DNA from: Phoronis australis
Lineage: Eukaryota > Phoronida > Phoronidae
Assembly (NCBI GenBank): GCA_002633005.1
Contig: NMRA01000003.1
Span: 2,594,883-2,658,882, forward strand
Direction of reading: 5' to 3'
DNA: 64,000 bases
This document shows positions 1 to 13,300 of the stretch, one piece after another (position 1 is the first letter of the stretch; every line of letters begins with the position of its first letter). The position numbers were made by a program, and so were the translations under genes. The notes under the pieces were generated by a model that saw nothing but the letters and a program-made list of their open reading frames with translations, was not told the origin of the DNA and searched no databases.

Positions 1-488
1 TATATCTGTTCTTTGGTTTATTCTCTGGAAGCTTTGCATCGTCACAATTGTCTGTCAGTCGCACCTGTCGCACGTGCTACAATGTAACGCAGTTACAGTT
101 AACAGTGGAAAACAACACCATGTAACAAGCTGATTTATGATTATGTTGTAGTCTATTTGAGACAATGACTACAACATCATAACACTTAGTTAAACATAGG
201 TTATGAAAACAAAAAATGGTCATATTTTACATGAACATTTGGGTGAATTCACGAGCACAAAATTCAAGCTGTGTACCTCCTGTTTATTAATTACCGTATC
301 GCGCTGATGAAACCAGTCACAGGACTCGAAATGGTACACTTTATAATTAAATTTCATTTCGAATGATTACATCAGAGACATCTAAGGTGTCGTTAATCAA
401 TATTGATTTGCTACTCACAAATACATCTAATATATAGTAATTAATATTCTTGCCATGCATCAATAACTTCCAGCCATATAACACCTAC
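1..488. other. Intron of the PTPN13-like gene
   Basis: Follows the donor of exon 34. No exon of the PTP domain is recognisable before the window edge. AT-rich, no repeat recognised. Confidence 0.7.
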
Positions 489-1302
489 CTTATACTCCTC
501 TAAAGGCTCTTCCCTATCAATCTTGGCCTGCAGCTGTGAGATAATACTTTGAACTGCATGCCCTGAATACTGGCCTCCGGGCACAGTTTCGGCAATGACA
601 AGTCTTGACAACCAATCACTAGTAATCTCGTGCGGCAACAACGAGGTAGAGTAGGGCTCTGACAACATAGACGCAGCATCCGAGTCAGACATGGCCGCTG
701 GTCTCATGGCTTTGAAGGAACGTTCGTCGCCAGGTAATGGCACGTCTGAATCATCACCCCAAGAGTCTACATCTGATTCAGAGTCAGTGTCCTCAGGTGG
801 CGCAGATTTTGGCAGCGGTGGAGGATCGGCATATTTTGGGTTTACCCTTATTTTGCCTCCCCCATTTGAGCGTGAAGTATTACTATGGTTTGAATGTACA
901 CTTTTATGAGATGAATTGCTGTGTCTGGAACCAGTGCTGCGCAGTGAAGAGGCATAGCTCCGCTGTGAAGACACACTGGTGTGTGACTTACGTTTGTTAT
1001 TAGATATAGCACCTTCGTTACTCTCGTTTTCATTTGGCCAGTCAAACTCTGATGAGTCATAGTCAGTCTCACTGTCACCACCATCATGTGACATCGTGGT
1101 GGCGTCACCAAGACTTTCCTGGTAACTTGGGTTCACAGAGTCAATGAGAGATTGTAGTGTTTCACTGTCATCATCACTGATAGGTTCACTCCTCTCAGCA
1201 ATGGCTGGACTATTTGTTTGCAGCTTATTCATTAAGTCCTCCCTGTCAAGAGGGTTCTTAGCAGGGGCACCCACATTACTATTAGGGCGAGATTGAGACA
1301 GC
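489..1302 (-). CDS. PTPN13: PTPN13-like coding exon 34: linker leading to the phosphatase domain
   Basis: An 814-bp exon, phase 2 in, 0 out. Ser/Asp-rich, with SWGDDSDVPLPGDE (human WGNDELPIE) and then VIAETVPGGQYSGHAVQSII ending LEEYK/gtaggt. The last part aligns with human VLPSGKYTGANLKSVIRVLR, whose next residues open the PTP catalytic domain. Confidence 0.92.
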
Positions 1303-4300
1303 CTGAAACAAAGGCAAAAGAAGGTAGTTTATAATACTATTGCAATCACTTTTTAAGTCTGGCCTGCACGCCACCTGTTGGCCATATCGCGTGTCCTAAT
1401 GAACATAAAAGCTTTCTGTCCTGACTGGGACTCGAACACAGAACCTTCTGCTAACAGTGTGGACACTCTAGCCTACTGAGCCATCAGGACCACCGGTCAA
1501 ACACAGTCATCCAATCAGACTTAGCATTGGGCATCCCGTTCATAAACTGGTGAGTGTAAATGAATGTATAAATCTTTAACCATATATAGATCGCAAAAAT
1601 TTTAAAGTCTAATCTACATGTCACCTGTGACCTTAATAAAAAAGTCTGAAAAGATTTCTGGCCCCTGAGACTCTAACCCGGGACTTTCTGCTATTTCCTG
1701 GTTCTATAAGTGATTGATATATGTATTTATTGACAAGTCTGAAAAGACTGCTGTCACAGCAGATGCCGATATTTTGTAAATACATTAAGCTACCAGGCCC
1801 CCCCCCCCGACCCATAAGGCAGATAATCTGCCCTTCATGCTAAAAATCAAATTTTTCCAAAAAACATGAATGATTTCCATTATTTGACTGTTGTTAGCAA
1901 CTGCATGGTATGTTTGAGAAGTTTTTATAATTTAAATAAACATTGCTTTGTACAATGTTTGTTTCACTTGACAACCATATCCAGACAAGTGTGGGACTGG
2001 CGTCTGTATAATAGGACTTCAACATAAACAAATGAACGACTTCAAAATAACCATAACATCACTCCTGATTTTAATGCTTTCAATGCATATATTCATTAAT
2101 TTCCATGTGTCAAGTGGGCTTATTTAGTTAACAGCAGGACCAGACTATCAAGTAAAGTAATGAGTTACGGTCAAAGATGGCCTTTCAATTAGTTTGAATT
2201 ACAGCCACTGGTGGCGCTTATTGAACAATGGTGTTTTTGACTGTTGCTTTTATCCTGCGCTTATTCGACACCTATGCTCACTGAAAGACCATTTCAGTTC
2301 TTCACATCACAATATATTTCCTTCATCTCCGTCTCCACTAATTCATACCTTTGTACTGGAACATATTTAGTTGACAAGAGACCCATTACCTCCCAGTGCT
2401 TTCTGACACATGCAACTGTGAAGAAAGGCAATCAATCGAGACTGTACTTGAGACAGGAATCCTCTAATAACTATCGTGGCATAAATATTGCAGCAAAACT
2501 GGGCAACTAATAATAACAACAGCAGTAATAACTAAGTGCATTATTTCACACATTGTTAAATTTGCAGAAATCTGCATTTCTTTACAGAGTAAAAAATTGA
2601 CTGTGCAATTTGATTTATTGAAATAAACCGCCGTTTTTTGCCACATTGCTAACCTGATCTACAGCAAATGGCCTGAAAACTTTACTTCCCTTGGATATCA
2701 GTGAAAAGTGAATTTGTAGCTCTGCCTCAATTTTGAATATCCTCTGAGCTGTGTACTCTGACAATGTTTGATAAATTTTTATTATAAAAGTGTTAAGATA
2801 AATCCCCAGAATTCAAAAATCAAACTTTATGGTTAAAGGTCAGTACAACTACTTTTCAATAAAAGCTAACGAAAATTTGAAAATTAACAATACATGTGTG
2901 CCCCTTTTGCTCGTTTTAATGCTGCCAAAAAACATGGTGACTGGTGGTAAATACAGCAAAAATATGGAATAGAAACTGCAGTTAAATAAACACGGTATAT
3001 GAGTTGTTAACAACACTTTAACAAGAAACTGTCGATGAAAATGGCCACTTTTTGACGACAAGTGCTGGAAAAGGATGTTTATTTAACAGGGCTTGGAATG
3101 ACCAATAACAAAAAAACAGGAAAAATTTCCAGGTGATGTATCTTTTCACAAATAAACAGGCTTGTGGGAACGAAATTTTTTGTGTTGTAAAATTTAACTT
3201 ATAGAAATAAATAAATGAATAAAGCCAAAATAATGATAAAAAAGAGACAAAAAAGAGGAAACTGGAAACCAAATAAGAGGAAATCAAAACCAAAATAGAG
3301 GAAATTCTCTTAAAAGAGGAAAATTCCAAGCCCAGATTTAACAAAAAAAGTTAGAAGCAAATTCCGATAATTTCTTTTCATCCACAATGTTGCTATAAGG
3401 CATGTACCTAAACACCGAGCTTAATTTGGCATAATATCCAACCAGTCCTTGTTCTGTTCCCTAATAACACATCGTCATGATGATTGGCAGCCCAGTTGAG
3501 TGAAAAGTGAAAGATTGAACTAAAACTCATACTGTGTGAGTCACAAATTGGATATCAAGGTTCTTGGTGGGAGGTCTCTACCTACAGTTGTTGTGTAACT
3601 TGCCTAAAGCATAGATCACCCTTACCCATTTAGCCAATTATGTAGGGAGTTTTCAAAATTTTGCTGCAGAGGGTTACAGAGCACTATTTTGCTTCAGAGA
3701 ACTGGATGGGAAGTCATTTTTAATATCTGTTAATAAGCCAATACTGGGTTTGGTATCCTTTTAAGTAAAAGTTAGCTTAAGAGAAATAAGGTAGATTCAA
3801 GCAAAACAATGGTATGAACAACATTACCAAATTTTGTTTCATAAAAACATTCAAAGTGAAATCTCAGATTTCTAAATTATTGTTTCATTTTTGTTTTATA
3901 TAATTTAAAAGTATTTCCATCAAATCAAGAAAGGCCTATCTTTAACAGCCCTGCATGCAAAAGTGCAACACTAAAATAAAATCAATTCCTAACAGCATTT
4001 GGAGAACAGTGCTATATGAAGCACGGCAACAGAAAGTTTCATAAGAATCCAACCAGGTATTTCTGAAATATGTTGGGAAGTAAGCCAAATTTGAACATTT
4101 TTTAAGGGACCTTGACTTAACCTTAATTAGGGCTTGGAATAACCAATGACAAAAATAGGAAAAATTTCCAGGTGATGTATCCTTCCATAAATAGAAGAAT
4201 GGTAGATAGAATGGTGGCACTGTCATGCTATTGCCATGCTTGAAGTTTGTCTTTCCCTAAATTTGTGTTTTATTCACTCGTAATCTGGTTTCAGCACTTT

Positions 4301-7300
4301 AATTGCTATCAAGCCAGAAAGACTTTGTTTCATGGTGGTGCTGTTTGGTGAGTTAAGTCCAGAGCGTGTGTCTTTATTCTGTTACTGCAATCTTTCACCT
4401 GTCACACTGTCATTACTGAAACAGTGGTCGGACATTTTGATATTCTTGACGTACATCGATTGTGAAGCTACTGTTACGTAACTGATCTCTCACCATGCCT
4501 CCCAAGAACACACAAAACCAGTAGTATGCCACAAACCCAGGGAATCACGTCTTATCTATCTCAAGTGGACCCCTCTACCCCTGACAATTCTAACATGGAG
4601 ATACTGAAACTTTTGAATGATAAATTTGAGAACTTGAAATCAGATGTATTTAAAGAACTAGATGCTCTGCGACACGACTACTACGTAACACGAGAGGAAA
4701 ATCATCATCTACATGAAAAGGTGAAAAATCTTGAGTCTAAATTAGACGACCTAGAGAATCGATCAAGACGCGACAACTTCATCTTTCATGGCATACCGGA
4801 GGAGAATCAGAATCGTGGGAACAGTCCGAGTACAAAGTTACCGACATTTTGAAGGACTGCCTGGATGTTGATGGTGTCATAATCGAACGAGCTCATAGAA
4901 TTGGCCAAAAAACTGCAAACAAACACCACCCGATAATCGTAAGAATGAGGTCTAAAGATAAAGACAAGGTTCTACAGAATAAGAAGAACAATAACACTGA
5001 TGTCTTTGTCACTCAGGACTTCTCCACACCTGTCAAGAAGGCGAGGCGGCGTCAGTATGAATTCTCACATAGTAAGAACTGGACAAATGCAAAGATTAGA
5101 TACGACAAAATAATATACCAAGGTCGTGTTTATGTGTACAATGTCGAATCAGACGAGGTGATGGAGCGCAAGCCAATGGTTATGGTTTCTGGACTAACCC
5201 CTGAAACTGGTGTTTACGGACCTGAGTTGAATGGCGCAGCAGGTTACTAGTTAAATGGTTTCTTGGAATGCACAAGGATTAGAAAATAAAATTGTTAGGA
5301 ACGAAGTTCAAATGCACTTATTTATTTACGATATAATTTTATCTGTGAAACATGGGCAAAATGCTCAGATCAATTTCAGCTGACTGGCTATGACTCGTTT
5401 AATCTTTGTTATAATAATAAAAAAAGAAAAGGTAGATATTCTGGAGGCGTCAGTATTTTCATTAAGCAATCAATTTCTAAATATTTCAAGCGCATACATT
5501 CACAGTTTCCCTTTGGTATCTGTTTGAAATACAAGAGGGAACTATTTGGTGTTGTTCAGGATGTTTTGATGTTCTTTGTTTATTTACCCCCTGAGGGTTC
5601 AAGTTCATATTTTAATGGCACAGGTTCACCACAGAACAGCAGGATATTATTGTTGCATAGTGAAATTACAAACTTGACTGATGGTTTCCGTGATTGTTCC
5701 TTGGCTATTGTGGGCGATCTCAATGCCAGAACAGGGAATCTGGTAGACTTCATTTTAGATGATAGCCCAAAATATTTGCCATGCCAGGACTGGTATGAAG
5801 CGGATACACTTAGTTTGCCTCGGAATTCTAAGGACGAAGTTGTAAACAATTTCGGTAAAACTCTCATGGAGTTATGTCACGAACTTAGTATTCATATTGT
5901 CAATGGTCGTTCCCCCGGTGACACTAGGGGTGAGTTTACCTGTCTGTCGGGAGGAGGACGTAGTTTAGTGGATTATGTATTATTATCTACACAACTATTT
6001 GATTTAGTAGAGGATTTTTTGTGGATGAATGGGATGAATCTGATCATCTACTCATTATTTGTAAGTTTAGGTGTTGTAGGTCAGAGATCAACCCTCCTAT
6101 GGTTCCATTGTTACACCCCCATAGACGGATTCAGTGGGAGAGCTCTAATCCACAGGCGTTCTCTCGGGTTTTTTCAACTGATGCTGAGAATTGTGCGACG
6201 GCAGTGAATAGCCCGATAATACGGTCAGTTCCATAACAGATTTGCTGTGGCAGTCAGTCAATATCAACCATGAAAACTCGTATGTCTACTAATAGTCAGA
6301 CTAAAGTAAATCGAAACTTGGCGACAACGCAGCCACCCTGGTGGGATGATGAATTGGCTTCGGCCAAACGAGCAAAAATATGGTCTTTAAAACTTTTTCA
6401 TAAAAACTCTTCTGTCTTTTAGCTTAACGCGTATAAAGCAAAAAAGAAGGCTTTCCGTGATCTGTTTAAACAGAAAGAGAAAGCATATGAAGCCCGACTT
6501 ATTGAAACCATTAAATGTTCCATAAATAACCCTAAGGAATTCTGGCAAATAATCAAATCAAATATTCGGACATCCCGTATGTCTTCTACAATTAGTCCAC
6601 AGAAATGGCATGACTATTTCAAGGATTTATTGAACCAAAACTGCTCTACTAACGAGTCTTTAAGTGAATTTGTCGTGCAGGAAATGATTGAACATGATAG
6701 TTCCTGTGAAAACTGTACTAACAATTATCTGATTTTAATACTGATTTTTTGCCTTCTGAAATATATGAGGCCATTGCAAGGCTGGGGGTTATGATGGTGT
6801 GATTTTTGAAATGCTGAAGTGCACTGAGGTAACGAAAGTGCCAGTCTTGCATAAGTTATTTAATGCAGTTTTTGATTCTGGGTATTATCCCCAGACTTGG
6901 TGTGACGCAGTGCCTACTCCAGTATATAAACAAAGTAATAACAATGACGAAAATAACTATAGCGCTATTTCCCTGTCGTCTGCTTTGGGAAAACTTTTTA
7001 CCAAGCTTTTAAATAATCGTTTTTATTACTGGGCACAAAATAATTATAAACTTTATGAGTCTCAAACTGGGTTTAGAAAAGGCTACTCTACGATTGACCA
7101 AGTGTTTACACTTCAAGCTATGTGCCACAAGTATTTGAGTCGGCAGGGTGGGAGATTTTACTGTGCTTTTGTAGATTTCTCGAAGGCATTCGATTGAATC
7201 CCACATAATTTACTCTTTCATAGATTGAAAAACATTGATGTGCATGGTAAAATTTTCAATATAATCTGCTCTATGTATAGTCAATTGCGCACTTGTGTGA

Positions 7301-10300
7301 AAACTCAAGATGGTCTTACAGAGTTCTTTGATTGTACTGTTGGCACTTGCCAGAGTTGCATGATCAGCCCATTAATTTTGTGTTGTGTCTAAATGAAATT
7401 CTGGATCAACTGAGTGCGAAAAGTAATATTAATAGCGCATATCTCAGGGAACAAGTGCCAAAAGTTAACTCCCTCCTGTATGCAGACGACATTGTTCCTC
7501 TAACGCCATCAACTTACAACGAATGCTAAACTATTTGGCAGTATTTTGCGAATCATGGGGGATGCAAGTAAACTTGAAGAAAACTAAAGTAGTTGTTTTC
7601 AGAAATGGCGGTCCCCTAAGACGATATGAGAAATGGTTTTACAATGGAACATTGGTTGATGTGGTGCCTCACTACAAATACCTTGGACTACTTATTACTC
7701 CAAAAGTTTCGTGGACCAAAGCCATTAAAGCCTTATCTAGTCAAGCAAATAAAGCTGCCTCTGCAATTTGTAAATTAAAGCGAAGATGTCGTGATCTACC
7801 CCCGTCAATAGCCTTTCACCTGTTCGATAAAATGGTTTATCCCTCTCTGTGTTACAACCCTGAGATACGGGGCTTTAAGGAGTATGAACAATTGGAAAAT
7901 GTATATATCTAGTTTTGTAAACGCATTTTAGGAATAGGCAGTTGTTGTTCAAACTCGGCAATTATGGGAGAATGTGGTCGATTCCCATTGTTTACTAAAT
8001 ATTTTGTATCCTGGTTCAAAATACTGGAGATGCCTTGTCATCATGGGGTAAAGGCTGCATATGATATGCTTTTTCAGTCAGACCTGATTGGAAGGTCTTT
8101 CTATAATTGGGCAAGTTTTGTATGGAAACTTCTGTCTGTGTATGGTTTTTCAGATGTATGGATTAATCAGGGTGTGGTAAACCATGCGTATTTCTTGACA
8201 GTTTTTTCTCAACGTGTCAACGACTGCTATTTGCAAGGCTGGCAATCTGATATCGAATGTAACGCAAAACTGTCTTACTATGTGAGGTATAAAACAATGA
8301 ATGGTCTTGAGAATTATCTAGAAATAGTTAGTATCCCACTTGTTTTTATCCAGTCTCTGACTCAATTGCGATGTTCAAATCATTCGTTACTAGTGGAAAG
8401 AGGTCGCCACACAAATATTCCCTATGAAAACAGGTCGTGTGAGTTATGTAATTCGGGATGTGTAAAGGACGAATACCGTGACCACGTTGTGTTAGTTTGC
8501 AGTGCGTACCAAGACCTTCAGGTTAAGTACTTAAGTGATCGTTTTTGTCATTCTCCCACGGCATCTAAATTTTTATCTCTCATGAGAACTCCAGATATCC
8601 TATTTACAAAATTCGTCTATCATGCTCTCAAGCGTCACAATTATCCAGTTTGAAACTGACAGTGACAACGTTCTGTCTTGTACATATTGTACTGTGGGCC
8701 TGTGGCCATGTGTGTATATTTCAATAAATCACAAATAGGCTTGTGTGATAGAATTATTTTTGAGTTGTAAAATTTAACTGAAACGAATATTTTTGCATGA
8801 AAAAAGTCAAAATTATGATAAAAAGAGACAAAAAAGAGGAAACTGAAAAATCAAATAAAAGAAAATCGAAACCAAAAAAGAGAAAATCCTCTTAAAAGGA
8901 GAAAATTCCAAGCCCTGCTTAATGAACTCTACTTCAACCAGCATTTGTAAAGACATCCATGTTACTTTGATGTCAAAAATGTTGAAGATTTCTACAGTTA
9001 CACTGCATCAACATTACTAACTAACTTTAATTATAGTATAATTACAAGGATAATTTAATGTATCAAATTTCCGAAAGGCGTGGGAAATTGGCCATGTAAT
9101 CTACTACATCAGTGTGTTAGCAGGCAGTGGTTGACTAAAACACTGTAATTTTTGTGAATGCCGATCGGACCTGTTGTCAGACTAACTAATGTTTCGTCCA
9201 CACACATTCATCCAAAATGTCCTCGCTCACACAGAAGAGAAAAGTCTCATTTATTTTCAGCGTGTTGTTGGGGTTACAACACTACTATGTAAAACGTTTT
9301 TTAGAATCTTGACTATTAATATATTGTTAATTTGTGATATAGTTCACAAATGGGTGTCATCTTTATCATGCACATTTACTAGCTGCCAAACAGTGCCTAA
9401 TTAGCGAGTAGGACTTTAAATTAAAGTATAATCATAAAATTCTAAAACAGGTAGGAAATCTGTAACATAATCTCCCTACCAACAAGACGAAAATGGAGTC
9501 GGAGGCTAGCGGTTAACTGTACAACTGCATTGCCCAACAGTGTATCAGTCCAAATGCATTCATCGAAACTCTGTCAAAGGAGCCTGACTTTGTCATCTTC
9601 ATATCCATTGTAGGAATTTTCCAATGACAGAGTTGTTTTATCTACACATCACCCAATATTCAGCTAAAAAATTAATTGTTATTCACTCTGCTTTGTGTTT
9701 GTGTTAGTCAGTGACTTGTAATTCAACTGTGCTTTATTTTTCACAAATTGTCATCAAAACAACAAAACAACATTGCATGAATAAAATTGTTTATAAAAGT
9801 CTAAATGAATTATCTGCATTCTATTTACGATACAGTTTCATTTATTAGCGTAGTCTTTATAGATTACATTCACAGGCCCCTGAAATGATAAGGAGTTTGC
9901 AAATAGCACTTGAAGGTTCAGAAAACACAAAATTTTCCAATCTAATAAATTGGTTATTGCTTTGCCTTTTGTGTCAGTCAACATAGTTGACATATAATAC
10001 CCCATTCTCATTGTCCACAATATATGTTTGAATATTATCTAGTAGTCTGTGTGCTAGAAATGTGAGCTCATGCAATGAGATTTAAATAGGTGTTTGTTGA
10101 ATGCCACTAAGCCACAACACTGTAACAAAAATGTTGCAGAATCAAGTTGAGTTTTCCACCTACAGTTTACATTGGCAAGCAGAAAAACCTTACTTAGGAA
10201 AATGTACCACCCGTGACAAAAATTATTAAATTTTTTGGACCATACCTTGAAACTGCCAAAGTGACTACACCTCTGGTTTTGCGAAGTACAGCTACAGCTC

Positions 10301-13300
10301 GACTCTGGGTCATACCAATCACAGACTCGCCATTTACCTGAAAAAATATAAGAATATAACAAGTATATACTAGGAGTTGAAAACAATGACAGCACATCAA
10401 AGTGACGTACTGTTTTATCAAATGGAACAAGAACTTCTTTTTTACAGAAATTTATGAAATGCAAAATTTGATTTTAAGGTTTCTAATTTAAGCAAAAAAG
10501 ATTCCTTAACATACGGAAACTAGTTATGAATGTATTTTGTAATTGAATAGACTTTACCAAACATTTACCTTTTATTCAAAGATTCACCAGACTTATGTGA
10601 AGAACTACAATGTAATACCACATTACAAACCAGTCGTACTACTATTAAAATTGCCTTAATGGTTACACATAATTATTTTGCTATAAAATGCAAACAGTGT
10701 ATACGAACCCACGCCACCCATAAACAATAACCTCAATATTAAAGGTATACAGGAGAACAAGTTCTAAATGTTTACCAACAAACAGTGTGAATACTTTGAC
10801 CCTTGATCTTGTGTAACACAGACTCAATTAAGAAGGTACACTGCCCGCTGGGCATGTTTAACAAATGTCTCAAAAGTGTCTCAGTTAACAACATAGGGGA
10901 ACAATGGTAAAACTAATTTACTATAGCCAGACAAAGGGGCCAGACACATTGAAAAATCAACACAAATTTTTATTACTGGGATTTGGTTTAAATGTACCAC
11001 GGGGATTCCCCAATGCTTAACCCTGAAATTTGGTTCATTATTAGACTGCCCTTGCCAAGCAAGCCTATTGAACTGCAGCATAACATGGAGACAAAAAATA
11101 AAGGCTTCGCAACTAATTAATAATTACTAGTGCTAAAGGACAATGTCATGGAAACAGAGGACAGCGCTACAAAATTACGCCTTGTATTGCAATTATTATT
11201 ATCAAACCATGGCTTACACAATAATAAATACTCTTATCTATTCACGGATTCACAAAAATATCATATTTCTTCACAAAAGAGTGTCCACTACTCTACTGGG
11301 TGACAGCGGTCAACCATATACACTGATTAATACTCCTGTAACCAGTGTGTAGGTAGTCAATGTCACCTAATGACACCTCGAAATGAATGCATATGGTATG
11401 GTAAGACATTTACATTAAAACATTGTCATGGTTATCGCCATCGCCATTACCATCATCATCATCATCATCACCGCCATTATCAGTTTTCATTTAATTTCAC
11501 CAAAGTGCCATTCACACGCGCACACGCACAGAACAAGTTACTCTTGGAATGAGTTGCTGATAGGTTTGGGAGCTGTCAGTAAGTTGTTTAAACCATTGCA
11601 ACTTGCCCACGAATGAAAACTTACTCCACTTAATTGAAGCAGGGTAACTTGTTCTAGGGTAACTTGTACCCCTTCCAATTCCTGTGTGGCCCCAAACCAG
11701 GGGCAAGGCTTCGTGTTTGCGAAGTTACACACAAACGGGTCTTCTTTATCATGCCGTATTTGCATCAACTATTCATTGTCATGTGCAGAGCGACAACTTC
11801 CACCTAGCCCTATTTCTCGGATGTGTGTGTGTGGCCGCTCCGCATAAAATGAGGCAAGATGCACAGGTGCAAATTGTTCTAGTGTAAGTCTGTGTGTGGA
11901 CAGGACTGAAGTATGACAATCACTCCAGAGAGTGGTTCCATATTTATGATCAGATTGCCTGACAGTCTAAAAATATTATTTTAAAAGGGGTATGGCAAGA
12001 TTGATGATACTAATTACAGATGCCTATGGAGAAGTCAACAGAATCCTGATTCAATGAAGCTTCCTCAAACTTGCGGACACCTGCAAATTTGTGGAATGTC
12101 AGCTGGAATGAGGGATTTTTGCCATTTTCTGATAACGTAGTCTCGAAATCCTGAAATAACACAAGATCACAAAGAAATCAAGTGAATCATAACAGGCCTT
12201 GAAAATATAATGTAACATGGAAGGAATGTGAAAAGTATAAAAAATGTCTTGATCTTTGTACCCACCAGAAGCAAAAATTCTTGAGGGGCTTAAATAATCA
12301 AGATTTGTGAAACGTTATCGAGAAATCTCACTTTTCAAGCGAATGGCAAAGCTTGTGTGAAAGTACATATCTGCTTGTCTTATGAGTACATGAGAAAATT
12401 TCAGGGTCTCTGACTTTCCCTTGTTACAGAATGTAGGTGTACTTGTCCACTAAGCCAACTGAATGGTAAACGGTAGGTACCATCAGATTACCAAAGGTGG
12501 TTCTTATAAGCTTATGTTGTTCAGGAATATAGCTGTCAAAGTTGATCATCTGCAATGCCTATATGTGGAAACTTCAACAGCCCACAGCTTTAAAATGGAG
12601 ATTTGATTGAGCGTGAGGACTGAGTCACAGTTAACGTTATGGAGAACCCAAGAAAAATGTCCAAACTTGGCTAACTTCGGATTATCATATCTCAGAAATG
12701 GCACATTGGAGTCACGTGAAACTTTCAGATACTACGCTTAATGAACAGTTCTCCAAAATGCTGTTAGGTGTACATTTTAAAATGTTCCACTTCTGCAAGG
12801 AGGAGCTATCAAAAATAGGACTTGTACGATTATCAAGTTAGATAAAATAATTTAAGTTGTTCTGGTCTAAAAGACAAAAGATGTTTTTACAATTGACGGT
12901 ATCCATGAAAAATTTCAAAGCTAAATAAATTTGTTTTCTGACAAGGCTTGAAAAGTGACCGATTTGTTTTTAAAAACAGTGCGTAAAATGAAGAATAGTG
13001 TCATTTTAGAAGACAGATAAGCCCCTTAAGAATCAATGTATGTTATGACTCATTCAGTACGAGCGTAATATGCAGAAAATTTTGAGTCATTACTGAACTT
13101 ACTTGAGATAAAAGGGGAGTGTTTTGTCAGCGTCTGCTGGCTTTTTCAAGCCGTTGCGACCTCTGGTGGATTCGGGCGAAGAAAATCGGTGGGAAATGGG
13201 ACAGAATTCTGACAAAAGTTTCCTACCGATTTTCTCAACTCCGATGGAATCCACCAGAGGTTGCACCAGCTTGAAAAAGCCAGAAGATGCTGGCGAAACG

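Larger units (their letters stand above)
4195..8732 (+). mobile_element. Non-LTR retrotransposon (LINE, APE-type), near full length, broken
   Basis: A 4.5-kb element with a coiled-coil ORF1, then an ORF2 with endonuclease-like and reverse-transcriptase regions, ending TTTCAATAAATCAC. It lies in the intron between PTPN13-like coding exons 33 and 34, antisense to the host gene, and interrupts a MITE with a 6-bp duplication (AAATAG). Many stops and frameshifts show it is dead. The clade is uncertain; an L2/CR1/RTE-like or L1-like element is possible. Confidence 0.88.
1303..10245. other. Long intron between PTPN13-like exons 34 and 33
   Basis: 8.9 kb. Holds two SINE copies, MITE family A copies and the LINE. 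The stretches 1810-3080, 3342-4120 and 8924-10245 are AT-rich with no gene or repeat I can name. Confidence 0.8.
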
